Source: Curtobacterium sp. MCSS17_007 (lineage in GTDB: Bacteria > Actinomycetota > Actinomycetes > Actinomycetales > Microbacteriaceae). From it: 64,000 nt of DNA. The stretch is from assembly GCF_003234175.2 (NCBI RefSeq), contig NZ_CP126257.1, positions 186,001 through 250,000 of the forward strand. Direction: 5' to 3'. A program made the position numbers and the translations under genes. The notes below the pieces were generated by a model. The model worked only from the letters and a program-made list of their open reading frames with translations, did not search any database and was not told the origin of the DNA. This document shows, one piece after another, positions 1 through 6,936 of this stretch (positions are counted from its first letter, which is position 1; every line of letters starts with the position of its first letter).

Positions 1-1
1 G

Positions 2-1108
2 GTCGACCCGGACGACCCGGAGCAGGCGTGGTGGCTGGGCTACGCCCTGAACATCGCCGGCGAGTTCGTGGAGGCGCGGGAGCGGCTCGAGGTCGCCGTG
101 GCGGGTCTGCGCGCGAGCGGTGACATCCGCGTCCTGCCCCAGGCGCTGCTCGGTGCGTCCATGAGCAACTTCCAGGCCGGTCGGCTGGACCGGGCACGGA
201 CCCTGGCCGAGGAGGCCGTCGTGCTCGGCCGCGACCTCGGCGACGCCGGCTACGCGACGGCGGCGCGGGCGTGCGTCGCCTGGTTCGACGGCATCGACGG
301 AGCGACGCCGGACCGCGACGCGATCACGGCCGGGTCCGCGACGGGCGCGCACGTGCTGCAGTCCAGCGTGATGCGGGCGAACCTGCAGGGCGCGAGCGCG
401 GCGGCAGCCCTGCTCGACGGGCGACCCCGCGACGCCCGGGATGCCCTGCGCCCGCTCCTCGACGCCGACGGCGACGCGTACAACCCGAACTTCGCGGTCC
501 TCACGACGCAGGACTACGTCGACGCCGCCGTCGCCACCGACGCCCGCGACCTGGTCGAGCTGCACGCCGAGCGGTTGGCCGGGCTGCACGAGACGTGGCA
601 CGGTCCGATCCTCGTGTCGGCGCTCGGCTACACGGAGACCGCCCTGGCGCTCGAGGCCGACCCGGAGCAGGCCGTGCAGGGGCTCCGGGACCGACCGCTC
701 CCCATGCCCTACGTGCAGGCGCGGGCGCTCCTGCACGCCGGCGACCACCTGCGTCGGGTGGGCCTGACCACGGAGGCCCGGACCGTCCTGCACGACGCAC
801 TCGCGCTGTTCGAACGCCTGCCCGCGCCGGCGTGGGCACGACGGACGCGCGAGGTGCTGCGTGCGGCCGGTGAGCGCCTGCCGGACGCTCCGCCGTCGCG
901 GACGACCGTGCTCACGCCGCAGGAGCTGCGGATCTGCACGCTCGCGAACACCGGGCTGACCAACCGTGCGATCGCCCAGCAGCTCTTCCTGTCACCCCGG
1001 ACGGTCGGGGCCCACCTGTACTCGGCCTACCGGAAGCTCGGCATCGGTGGTCGGGCGCAGCTCGCTGCGGTCCTCGACCCCGCGCCCGATGAGCCCGGCA
1101 CGGCCTGA
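2..1108 (+). CDS. LuxR-family transcriptional regulator, C-terminal part (5' end outside window)
   Basis: The reading frame is already open at base 2, so the gene begins before the window; 368 residues are visible. The last 65 or so residues form a LuxR/GerE helix-turn-helix: a TPQELRI entry helix, then TNRAIAQQLFLSPRTVGAHL as the recognition part and YRKLGI at the end. The preceding 300 residues are Ala/Leu/Arg-rich helical repeats without a receiver domain, as in the TPR-like arm of large MalT/LAL-type regulators. A P-loop ATPase would lie upstream and cannot be seen. It probably binds DNA as a ligand-responsive activator; target and ligand are unknown. The GTG at 68 is internal and not a likely start, because the frame continues upstream. 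Confidence 0.85.
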   Translation, partial: VDPDDPEQAWWLGYALNIAGEFVEARERLEVAVAGLRASGDIRVLPQALLGASMSNFQAGRLDRARTLAEEAVVLGRDLGDAGYATAARACVAWFDGIDGATPDRDAITAGSATGAHVLQSSVMRANLQGASAAAALLDGRPRDARDALRPLLDADGDAYNPNFAVLTTQDYVDAAVATDARDLVELHAERLAGLHETWHGPILVSALGYTETALALEADPEQAVQGLRDRPLPMPYVQARALLHAGDHLRRVGLTTEARTVLHDALALFERLPAPAWARRTREVLRAAGERLPDAPPSRTTVLTPQELRICTLANTGLTNRAIAQQLFLSPRTVGAHLYSAYRKLGIGGRAQLAAVLDPAPDEPGTA

Positions 1109-1117
1109 CCCCGGGCG

Positions 1118-1536
1118 TCAGCGGGGCGAGGGACGGAACCACCGGATGAGCTCGCGGAGGGCCGGCAGGGAGCTGATCTGCGTGCCGTCGGCGGCGTCGA
1201 GGTCGTCGAAGTGCTCCGGTAGCCCGGGGCCTGTTCGACGTCGGTGTGCGCGGCCGGGTACCCCATCGTCCACTCCGGGAACTGTCGCTCCTCGATGAGC
1301 TCCTCGGTCAGCACCGTGACCTTGGTGTGCCGGTCGTCGTGCTTGATCGTGTCCATCTTCGAGCGGACCGCCTGGTCCGGCCCCTCGAGCAGCTGCAGGA
1401 AGTAGCCGTTCCGGAAGAGCAGGACGCCGGTGATGTCGTTCGCCGCGTTGAGTCGGCGGCTCTGCGCGAGCAGCGCGGCCAGGTCGTCGTCGCCGAGCGG
1501 TCGGGTGGCGACGCTCGAGTAGATGAGTGACAGCAT
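1118..1536 (-). pseudogene. BLUF-domain blue-light sensor, frameshifted near the C-terminus
   Basis: The ATG at 1536 follows a good AAGGAGA ribosome site. The first about 100 residues are a complete BLUF flavin domain. Tyr6, Asn30 and Gln48 have exactly the spacing of the photoactive Tyr21/Asn45/Gln63 of AppA, and Trp89 and Met91 match its Trp104/Met106. After residue 100 the frame runs into low-complexity Ser/Thr-rich translation and would overlap the LuxR gene. The neighbouring frame supplies a plausible tail (LPEHFDDLDAAD... ending RWFRPSPR, stop at 1118). The span is 419 bases, one short of 140 codons, so a single base is missing around the CCCCGGG run at 1226-1232. This is either a real late frameshift or a sequencing error. 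Flavin binding itself looks intact. Confidence 0.8.
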
Positions 1537-1665
1537 CGGGTCTCCTTGGTGGGGGCGTGCCGGGTCCGTCAGTCAACTCCGCCGCGGCCGTGCGTCCGCA
1601 GACCACCCGGGGGACGAGCGGACAGGCCGACGTCGCACGGCCGTCGGCTCTGGGAGGCTGGTGCC

Positions 1666-2571
1666 ATGGACCCCGTCATCGTCATCGGAGAAGCCCTGGT
1701 CGACGTGGTCGACCGTCCCGAGGGGCGCGTCGAGCACCCGGGCGGGAGCCCGATGAACGTCGCCGTCGGCCTCGCCCGCCTCGGCCGGACCGCACGGCTC
1801 GTGTGCGCGCTCGGCGACGACGACCGCGGCGCGTCGATCCGCGCGCACGTCGGTGCGAGCGACGTCGAGGTGGACGCGACCGCGATCGAGCGCACCTCCA
1901 CCGCGGTGGCCACCATCGGCGCGGACGGTGGTGCGGACTACGAGTTCGACCTGGACTGGCGCCTCGACCCGGTGCGGGTGCCGGCCGGCGCGCCGCTCGT
2001 GCACGTCGGCTCCATCGGTGCCGTGCTCGAGCCGGGCGCACGGACCGTGCTCGAGGCGCTCCGCACCCGCCCGGCGGGCGCCCTCGTCTCCCTCGACCCG
2101 AACGTCCGTCCGTCGATCACGCCCGACCGCGATGCCGTGCTCGCGACGCTCGAGCCGCTGTTCGCCGAGGCCGACGTCGTCAAGCTCAGCGACGAGGACG
2201 CCGCGTGGCTCTGGCCGGACCGCGACGTCGACCAGGTGCTCGACGGGCTGCTGGCGCACGGGGCGGCGCTCGCCGCGGTGACGCTCGGCGGCTCCGGCTG
2301 CGCGGTGGCCTCGGCCCGTGCGCGGACCACGTCCCCGGCGCCGCGCGTCGACGTCGCGGACACGATCGGCGCGGGCGACTCGTTCATGGCCGGTCTGCTC
2401 GCGGGCGTGCTCGCCCGCGGGACTGCCCCGACCGACCTCGACGCCGACGAGCTCGGGCGGCTGGCGTCGCTCGCGCTGGCCTGCGCGGCGGTCACGGTGT
2501 CGCGGCCGGGCGCCGACCCGCCCACGCGTGCGGAGCTGCCGGCCGACGCCGCCGGGGTCCTGGGCGCCTGA
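1666..2571 (+). CDS. PfkB-family carbohydrate kinase (fructokinase-like)
   Basis: A 301-residue sugar kinase of the PfkB/ribokinase fold, expected to move the gamma-phosphate of ATP to a sugar hydroxyl in the cytoplasm. The N-terminus has GEALVDVV followed by the GGSPMNVAVGLARLG substrate-binding signature at about residues 26-40. The C-terminal signature DTIGAGDSF lies at 232-240, with the catalytic base Asp in GAGD at 235-238. The start is the ATG at 1666, 8 bases after GGGAGG. The frame extends upstream to 1546, but that part lacks family similarity and crosses the promoter region. Closest in style to bacterial fructokinases; the true sugar is not fixed by sequence. It converges on the kinase at 2598-3521. 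Confidence 0.85.
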   Translation: MDPVIVIGEALVDVVDRPEGRVEHPGGSPMNVAVGLARLGRTARLVCALGDDDRGASIRAHVGASDVEVDATAIERTSTAVATIGADGGADYEFDLDWRLDPVRVPAGAPLVHVGSIGAVLEPGARTVLEALRTRPAGALVSLDPNVRPSITPDRDAVLATLEPLFAEADVVKLSDEDAAWLWPDRDVDQVLDGLLAHGAALAAVTLGGSGCAVASARARTTSPAPRVDVADTIGAGDSFMAGLLAGVLARGTAPTDLDADELGRLASLALACAAVTVSRPGADPPTRAELPADAAGVLGA

Positions 2572-2572
2572 C

Positions 2573-2590
2573 CCGCTCCGCGCGGAGCGG
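2573..2590. terminator. Bidirectional hairpin between two convergent PfkB genes
   Basis: A perfect 18-base palindrome (CCGCTCCGC/GCGGAGCGG) starts 2 bases after the stop of the forward kinase and ends 7 bases before the stop of the reverse kinase. It fits a shared terminator; no U-tract is visible, as is common in GC-rich actinobacteria. Confidence 0.6.
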
Positions 2591-2597
2591 CCCGGCG

Positions 2598-3521
2598 TCA
2601 GGCGTGCGCGGCGAGGAACGCGTCGGTCTCGGCGGCGGTCGGTGCCGTCGCCGGTCCGTGCCGCGTCACCGCGAGCGCGGCGGCGGCGTTCGCCCGTCGC
2701 ACCGCGTCGACCAGGGACGCCCCGCGGGACAGGGCTGCGACGAGCACCCCGCCGTGGGCGTCGCCCGCCCCGTTCGAGTCCACCGCGTCGACCGCGAACC
2801 CGGGCACCAGCACCGGGGCGCGCCCCGGCTCAGCGACCCAGCAGCCCGCTGCGCCGTCGCGGACCAGGGCGGTTCCGCGGGCGGACGCGGCGATCGTGGC
2901 GACCGCCTCGGGGAGTCCCGCGGCCGTCGGTGCCATGAGCCGCGCCTCCCGGCCGTTGGCGCTGACCACGTCAGCACGGGCGCTGACGGAGCCGAGCACC
3001 GCAGGGGGCAGCGTGTCGACCAACGGTGACGGGTCGAGGACGACCCGCACGGTGTCCGGCACCGTCGTCAGCCAGTCGGCGATCGCCGGGCCGTTCACGG
3101 CGTGGGCGAGGCCGTAGCCGGAGACGACGACCGTGTCGTCCGGCCGGAGTGCGACGCGGTCGAGGTCCGCGGGACCGAGGCGGCCCTCGGCGCCGACGCT
3201 CGTGACGAACGTCCGCTCGGTCGAGGCGTCGACGAGCGCGACGCAGTACCCGCTGTCGACGTCATCGCGCCCGGGTTGCAGCACCTCGACGCCGGACGCG
3301 GCCAGTGCGCGGCGGACGACGTCGCCGAACGGCCCGGTGCCGTACTGCCCGGCGAACGCCACCTGCAGGCCGTCGCGGACGGCGGCGACCATCGTGTTGA
3401 GCCCGCCGCCCGCGGTGATGTCCGACGCCGACGCGATGACGTCACCGCCGGATTCCGGGATCGCGTCCACGCGCATGACGATGTCGACGATGACGTTGCC
3501 GACGGAGACGAGGCGGCTCAC
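2598..3521 (-). CDS. PfkB-family (ribokinase-like) carbohydrate kinase, last gene of the GntR operon
   Basis: A 307-residue kinase of the ribokinase fold. The N-terminus reads VSVGNVIVDIV; the first signature region contains GGGLNTMVAA; the active-site motif is DSNGAGDAHGG at about 248-258, with the catalytic Asp in GAGD. The GTG at 3521 overlaps the stop of the upstream permease by 4 bases (GTGA), so the two are translationally coupled. In an operon with a glycohydrolase and a nucleobase/nucleoside-type permease, the simplest job is phosphorylating the sugar released by the hydrolase (for example ribose), or a nucleoside directly. It is only distantly similar to the kinase at 1666-2571, so this is not a recent tandem duplication. 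Confidence 0.82.
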   Translation of the reverse strand: MSRLVSVGNVIVDIVMRVDAIPESGGDVIASASDITAGGGLNTMVAAVRDGLQVAFAGQYGTGPFGDVVRRALAASGVEVLQPGRDDVDSGYCVALVDASTERTFVTSVGAEGRLGPADLDRVALRPDDTVVVSGYGLAHAVNGPAIADWLTTVPDTVRVVLDPSPLVDTLPPAVLGSVSARADVVSANGREARLMAPTAAGLPEAVATIAASARGTALVRDGAAGCWVAEPGRAPVLVPGFAVDAVDSNGAGDAHGGVLVAALSRGASLVDAVRRANAAAALAVTRHGPATAPTAAETDAFLAAHA

Positions 3522-5002
3522 GCGCGCTCCTCGGGTGCGCGCACCTGGCCGCGTGCGCCCCCGGTGAGCAGGTACACGAGTGCGGCGACGACGAACGTCA
3601 CGATCCACCCGAGACCGTTCGCCCCGATCCAGCTGTCCGAGAGCGCCCCGACGAACACGGGGTCCGCGTCGCCGACCTGCACCGAGGTGAAGAGGAAGCC
3701 CACGACGATCGCGACGACCCAGGCGGCGAGGGCGCCCCAGGCGACGCCGCCGCGGTACCAGTAGCGACCGCCGGCGCGCAGGTCGAGCAGGGCGGCCGGG
3801 TCGTACCAGCGTCGCTTCGCCATGTCGGCGATGAACACCCCGAGCCAGGCGGTGATCGGCACCGCGAGCACCGAGATGAACGTGATGAAGGGCGCGTAGA
3901 AGCCGTCGGCGACGAGCATGAAGTACATCGCGCCGAGCGTCGTGACGACCACGTCGACGGCGACCGCCCACACCCGGGGGACCTTGATGCCGAGGGTGAG
4001 CGTCGTGAGGCTCGCCGAGTACACCGACAGGTGGTTCGACAGCAGCAGCCCGCCGAACGCCGCGACCAGGTACGGGATCGCCATCCAGCTCGGCAGCAGG
4101 TCGCGGATCGCCGCCACCGGGTCACCGGCCTGCGCGAGGGTGGGGTCACCGGCGGAGACGAGGGCACCGAGACCGACCAGGACCACGAGCGGGATGCCCG
4201 CGCCTGCGGCGCTCGCGCTGATCAGTGCGCCCGCCTTCACCGAGGTGCGCGTGTACCGGGCGATGTCCGCGCCGGCGGTCGCCCAGCCGATGCCGGTGCC
4301 CGCGGCGATGGTGCCGATGCCGATGACCATCGCGGCGGCCGGGCCCGTGGGCTGCGACCCGACGACGTCCCAGTCGACGCGGAGCACCAGGAAGACGGCG
4401 ACGAACACGTTGAGCGCGCCGAACACCCACGTCGCCCACTTCTGCACGGCGACGATGAACGCGTGACCGAGCCCGGAGATGAGCACGGTGGCGACGACGA
4501 ACACGAGGATGGCGACGATCGTCAGCGCCGGGTTCGCCTTCGCGTCGCCGTCGGTGCCGAAGAGGATCGTGAAGAGCGACAGCAGCACGAAGGCCGCGGT
4601 CGTGGTGTTCACGGTCTCCCAACCCAGGCGGGACAGCAGCGACACCGCGGTCGGCCCGATGTTGCCGCGGACGCCGAACACCGCGCGGCTCAGGGTCAGT
4701 CCGGGGGCGCCGCCGCGTCGTCCGGCGATGGAGATCACGCCGACGACCGCGAACGAGCCGGCGGCGCCGATGACCGCGACGACGAGCGCCTGCCAGATCG
4801 TCAGGCCCTGGAACGCCACGAGGGTCGCGCCGAGCGGGAGCCCGAGGATCGAGATGTTCGCGGCGAACCAGACCCAGAACAGTGCACCGGGTGCGCCGTT
4901 CCGCTCGTCGTGGGGCACTGGCTCGATGCCGCGCTGTTCGACGCTCGTCAGCGTGCCGCTGGAGAGCGTGCCGCCGGAGCGTGTGGTGGTGTCCTGGGCC
5001 AT
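3518..5002 (-). CDS. NCS1-family purine/cytosine-type permease
   Basis: A 494-residue membrane protein with about 12 hydrophobic segments. The N-terminal cytoplasmic tail of about 40 residues leads into FWVWFAANISILGLPLGA, the TM1 signature of nucleobase:cation symporter-1 proteins. The family imports nucleobases, allantoin, hydantoins, thiamine precursors or, in some members, nucleosides, driven by Na+ or H+. The ATG at 5002 follows AAGAGGA. It sits second from the end of the operon GntR > ADP-ribosylglycohydrolase > permease > PfkB kinase and overlaps the kinase start by 4 bases. A gap of about 90 bases with a strong hairpin separates it from the glycohydrolase. Substrate unknown; context favours a nucleoside or ribosylated compound. 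Confidence 0.85.
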   Translation of the reverse strand: MAQDTTTRSGGTLSSGTLTSVEQRGIEPVPHDERNGAPGALFWVWFAANISILGLPLGATLVAFQGLTIWQALVVAVIGAAGSFAVVGVISIAGRRGGAPGLTLSRAVFGVRGNIGPTAVSLLSRLGWETVNTTTAAFVLLSLFTILFGTDGDAKANPALTIVAILVFVVATVLISGLGHAFIVAVQKWATWVFGALNVFVAVFLVLRVDWDVVGSQPTGPAAAMVIGIGTIAAGTGIGWATAGADIARYTRTSVKAGALISASAAGAGIPLVVLVGLGALVSAGDPTLAQAGDPVAAIRDLLPSWMAIPYLVAAFGGLLLSNHLSVYSASLTTLTLGIKVPRVWAVAVDVVVTTLGAMYFMLVADGFYAPFITFISVLAVPITAWLGVFIADMAKRRWYDPAALLDLRAGGRYWYRGGVAWGALAAWVVAIVVGFLFTSVQVGDADPVFVGALSDSWIGANGLGWIVTFVVAALVYLLTGGARGQVRAPEERA

Positions 5003-5050
5003 GGGGGTCCTCTTACGTCATCGGAAGGGTGCTGCGGGGGAGGGGGTGAC

Positions 5051-5084
5051 CGGACGGCGGCGGAGGGGGGACCGCCGCCGTCCG
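5051..5084 (-). terminator. Intra-operon hairpin between glycohydrolase and permease genes
   Basis: A perfect 13-bp stem (CGGACGGCGGCGG / CCGCCGCCGTCCG) with an 8-base loop lies 9 bases after the glycohydrolase stop and 49 bases before the permease start. Inside an operon it may act as a partial terminator or 3' end stabiliser that lowers expression of the permease and kinase. Confidence 0.5.
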
Positions 5085-5092
5085 GCGTCGGG

Positions 5093-6109
5093 TCAGGCCC
5101 GGTGACGGAGCGCGAGCAGTCCGTCGACCAGCGGGCCGAGTTCGAGGCGGTTCACGGTCGTCACGGCGGTGACGGCGTCGGCGGGCCAGGCGTCCGGCCC
5201 GTGCACGGCGCCGAGCACGGCACCGGCCATCGCGGCGATCGTGTCCGTGTCGCCGCCGATCGACGCGGCCGTGCAGACCGTCTCCCACGGGTCGAGGTCG
5301 AGCGCGACGAGGGCGAGCGCTGCGACGACGGACTCCTGGCTGGCGACGCTCGTGCCGACGAGCTGCGACACGGCGTCGACCCGGTCGTCGGCGGGCACGC
5401 CCGGCAGGAAGCCGCGCGCCCAGGTGGTCCGCGCCGCGATGTCGGCACCGGCGACCCAGTTGCCGCGCGCCGCGCCGATCGTGGCGGCTGCGACCGCGGC
5501 GTCGAGCGCCTCGGTGCGTCCGGCGCCGTCGATGCCCGCGCTCACGGCCGCTGCGACGGCACTCGCCCCGGCGATGCCGATCCCGGTGTCGTGGGTGACG
5601 CGCGACGCGTCCTGCACGGCGTCGACCAGGCGCACGAGGTCCCCGGACGGCACGGCGATGCCGACCGGGGCGATCCGCATCGCGGCGCCGTTGGTCGTGC
5701 CCGTCGACCCGGCCTCGGACGCCGGGACGCCGTCGAGGATCCGCTGCACGGCCGTCTTCGTGCTCGGGCCGAGCAGGTCGAGCGAGCCCTTCGCCTCCAT
5801 GCCGCGTTCCCAGGCGATGAGCGCCTCGGCGAAGCGGGTGGGGTCGAGCCGTCCGTCGCCCTCGAGCAGCAGCCCGGCGACCATCACCGCCTGCTCGGTG
5901 TCGTCGGTGATCGTGCCCGCAGGCATGCCGGCGGCGATCCGCTGGTGCGGTCCGGCGTCGACGAACCCCGTGATCGTGCCGTGGTCGGCGCGGATCTGCG
6001 CGAGGGACATCGACTGGGTCGGCATGCCGAGGGCGTCGCCGATCGCCAGACCCGTCAGGGCGGCGAGGGCGTGGGGCTGGTCGTTCACGGTGTCCTGTCG
6101 GGTCGTCAT
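5093..6109 (-). CDS. ADP-ribosylglycohydrolase-family protein
   Basis: A 338-residue cytoplasmic protein of the DraG/ARH fold. The metal-binding signatures are present in order: GLAIGDALG at about 20-28, TITDDTEQA at 66-74, and SIGGDTDTIAAMAG at about 283-296. These carry the acidic residues that bind the two metal ions (Mg2+ or Mn2+) in the family. DraG-type enzymes cleave ADP-ribose from proteins, but many relatives cleave other N- or O-ribosyl bonds. The start ATG at 6109 overlaps the stop of the GntR gene by 4 bases (ATGA). Because it sits between a repressor and a permease plus sugar kinase, a catabolic glycosidase acting on an imported nucleoside-like compound is more likely than protein de-ADP-ribosylation. 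That is inference. Confidence 0.82.
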   Translation of the reverse strand: MTTRQDTVNDQPHALAALTGLAIGDALGMPTQSMSLAQIRADHGTITGFVDAGPHQRIAAGMPAGTITDDTEQAVMVAGLLLEGDGRLDPTRFAEALIAWERGMEAKGSLDLLGPSTKTAVQRILDGVPASEAGSTGTTNGAAMRIAPVGIAVPSGDLVRLVDAVQDASRVTHDTGIGIAGASAVAAAVSAGIDGAGRTEALDAAVAAATIGAARGNWVAGADIAARTTWARGFLPGVPADDRVDAVSQLVGTSVASQESVVAALALVALDLDPWETVCTAASIGGDTDTIAAMAGAVLGAVHGPDAWPADAVTAVTTVNRLELGPLVDGLLALRHRA

Positions 6110-6822
6110 CGTGCGGTTCCGAAGCGCATGTGCAGGCGGAAGCGGTCGGGGTCGAGGAGGCTGTCGACGCGTTCGACGAAGGCGCCCTGCGCGGTGCGCG
6201 AGTCGCGTCGGCTCCGCAGGAACGGGGTCCCCTCGGGGCGGTCGAGCAGTCGGGCGTCCTCGACGTCGAGGGGCACGACGTCCACCCACTGCTCGGCGGT
6301 CGCCGGCACGAGGCCGGCCTCGGCGATGGTCGCCGTGAGCGAGTCGTCGACCAGGCCGTCGGTCGGTGCGGCGGCAAGACGGCTGACGGCGGGCAGGGTG
6401 CTGCGTTCGAGCGACACGGGCCGTCCACCGACGACGGTCCGCAGTCGGTCGACCACGACGAACGCCGCGCCAGCCGCGTCCACCTCGGCCTGGAGGCGCG
6501 GGTCGTCCACACGGGCGAGTCGCAGGATGCGGGTGGTCACCTCGGTGCCCGAGGCGGCGATCGACCGCGCCCAGCCACCGCGCGGGTCGAGGGCGGCGCC
6601 GTCGAACGTGACGACCGACCCGGCGCCCCCGTGGGTCGAGATGTACTCGTCGTCGGCCAGGTCGGCGAGGGCGGCGCGGACGGTGCCGCGGCTCACCGCG
6701 AAGCGCGCGGCGAGGTCGTGCTCACCGGGCAGGCGCTCGCCGGCGCGGTACCGGCCCGTCGCGATCGCGTCGCGGAGGGCGTCGGCGACGAGGCGTCGCT
6801 TCGATGAGACGGGCATGGACAT
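6106..6822 (-). CDS. GntR-family regulator with UTRA ligand domain
   Basis: A winged helix-turn-helix of the GntR type occupies about the first 75 residues (LPGEHDLAARFAVSRGTVRAAL), followed by a roughly 150-residue UTRA effector domain ending FLRSRRDSR... MRFGTAR. UTRA domains bind small ligands such as sugar phosphates. I chose the ATG at 6822 (or 6816). The frame stays open to a TTG at 6849, but that would place the operator inside the gene. No strong ribosome site precedes 6822, so the transcript may be leaderless or nearly so. It leads the operon and overlaps the glycohydrolase by 4 bases. A perfect palindrome 3 bases upstream of the start suggests autoregulation relieved by a pathway metabolite. 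Confidence 0.85.
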   Translation of the reverse strand: MSMPVSSKRRLVADALRDAIATGRYRAGERLPGEHDLAARFAVSRGTVRAALADLADDEYISTHGGAGSVVTFDGAALDPRGGWARSIAASGTEVTTRILRLARVDDPRLQAEVDAAGAAFVVVDRLRTVVGGRPVSLERSTLPAVSRLAAAPTDGLVDDSLTATIAEAGLVPATAEQWVDVVPLDVEDARLLDRPEGTPFLRSRRDSRTAQGAFVERVDSLLDPDRFRLHMRFGTAR

Positions 6823-6825
6823 GAG

Positions 6826-6837
6826 TGTACATGTACA
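6826..6837. promoter_or_regulatory. Candidate GntR/UTRA operator, palindrome TGTACATGTACA
   Basis: A perfect 12-base palindrome lies 3 bases upstream of the GntR start at 6822, in the non-coding stretch where the operon promoter must be. Size and position fit an autoregulatory operator of the HutC/UTRA group. Binding is inferred. Confidence 0.6.
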
Positions 6838-6870
6838 AGTCCTGTCCAATGAATCTGGCTCACTCGTGAC

Positions 6871-6912
6871 GGACGGGAGGGGCGGAGCCGGCTGGCACCG
6901 CCCCTCCCGTCC
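6871..6912 (-). terminator. Long hairpin downstream of glgX
   Basis: A 15-bp stem beginning GGACGGGAGG and ending CCTCCCGTCC, continued after one A/A mismatch by GCC/GGC around a GGCT tetraloop. It begins 25 bases after the glgX stop on the reverse strand. It belongs to a hairpin family seen several times in this window (9810, 13387, 45891, 49370). Confidence 0.7.
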
Positions 6913-6936
6913 GACCTGTCCTGCGGACCGTCCCCG

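Noticed and set aside
3518..6109. DraG-type control of nitrogenase
   Set aside because: No nif genes or DraT partner; the permease and kinase context points to catabolism.
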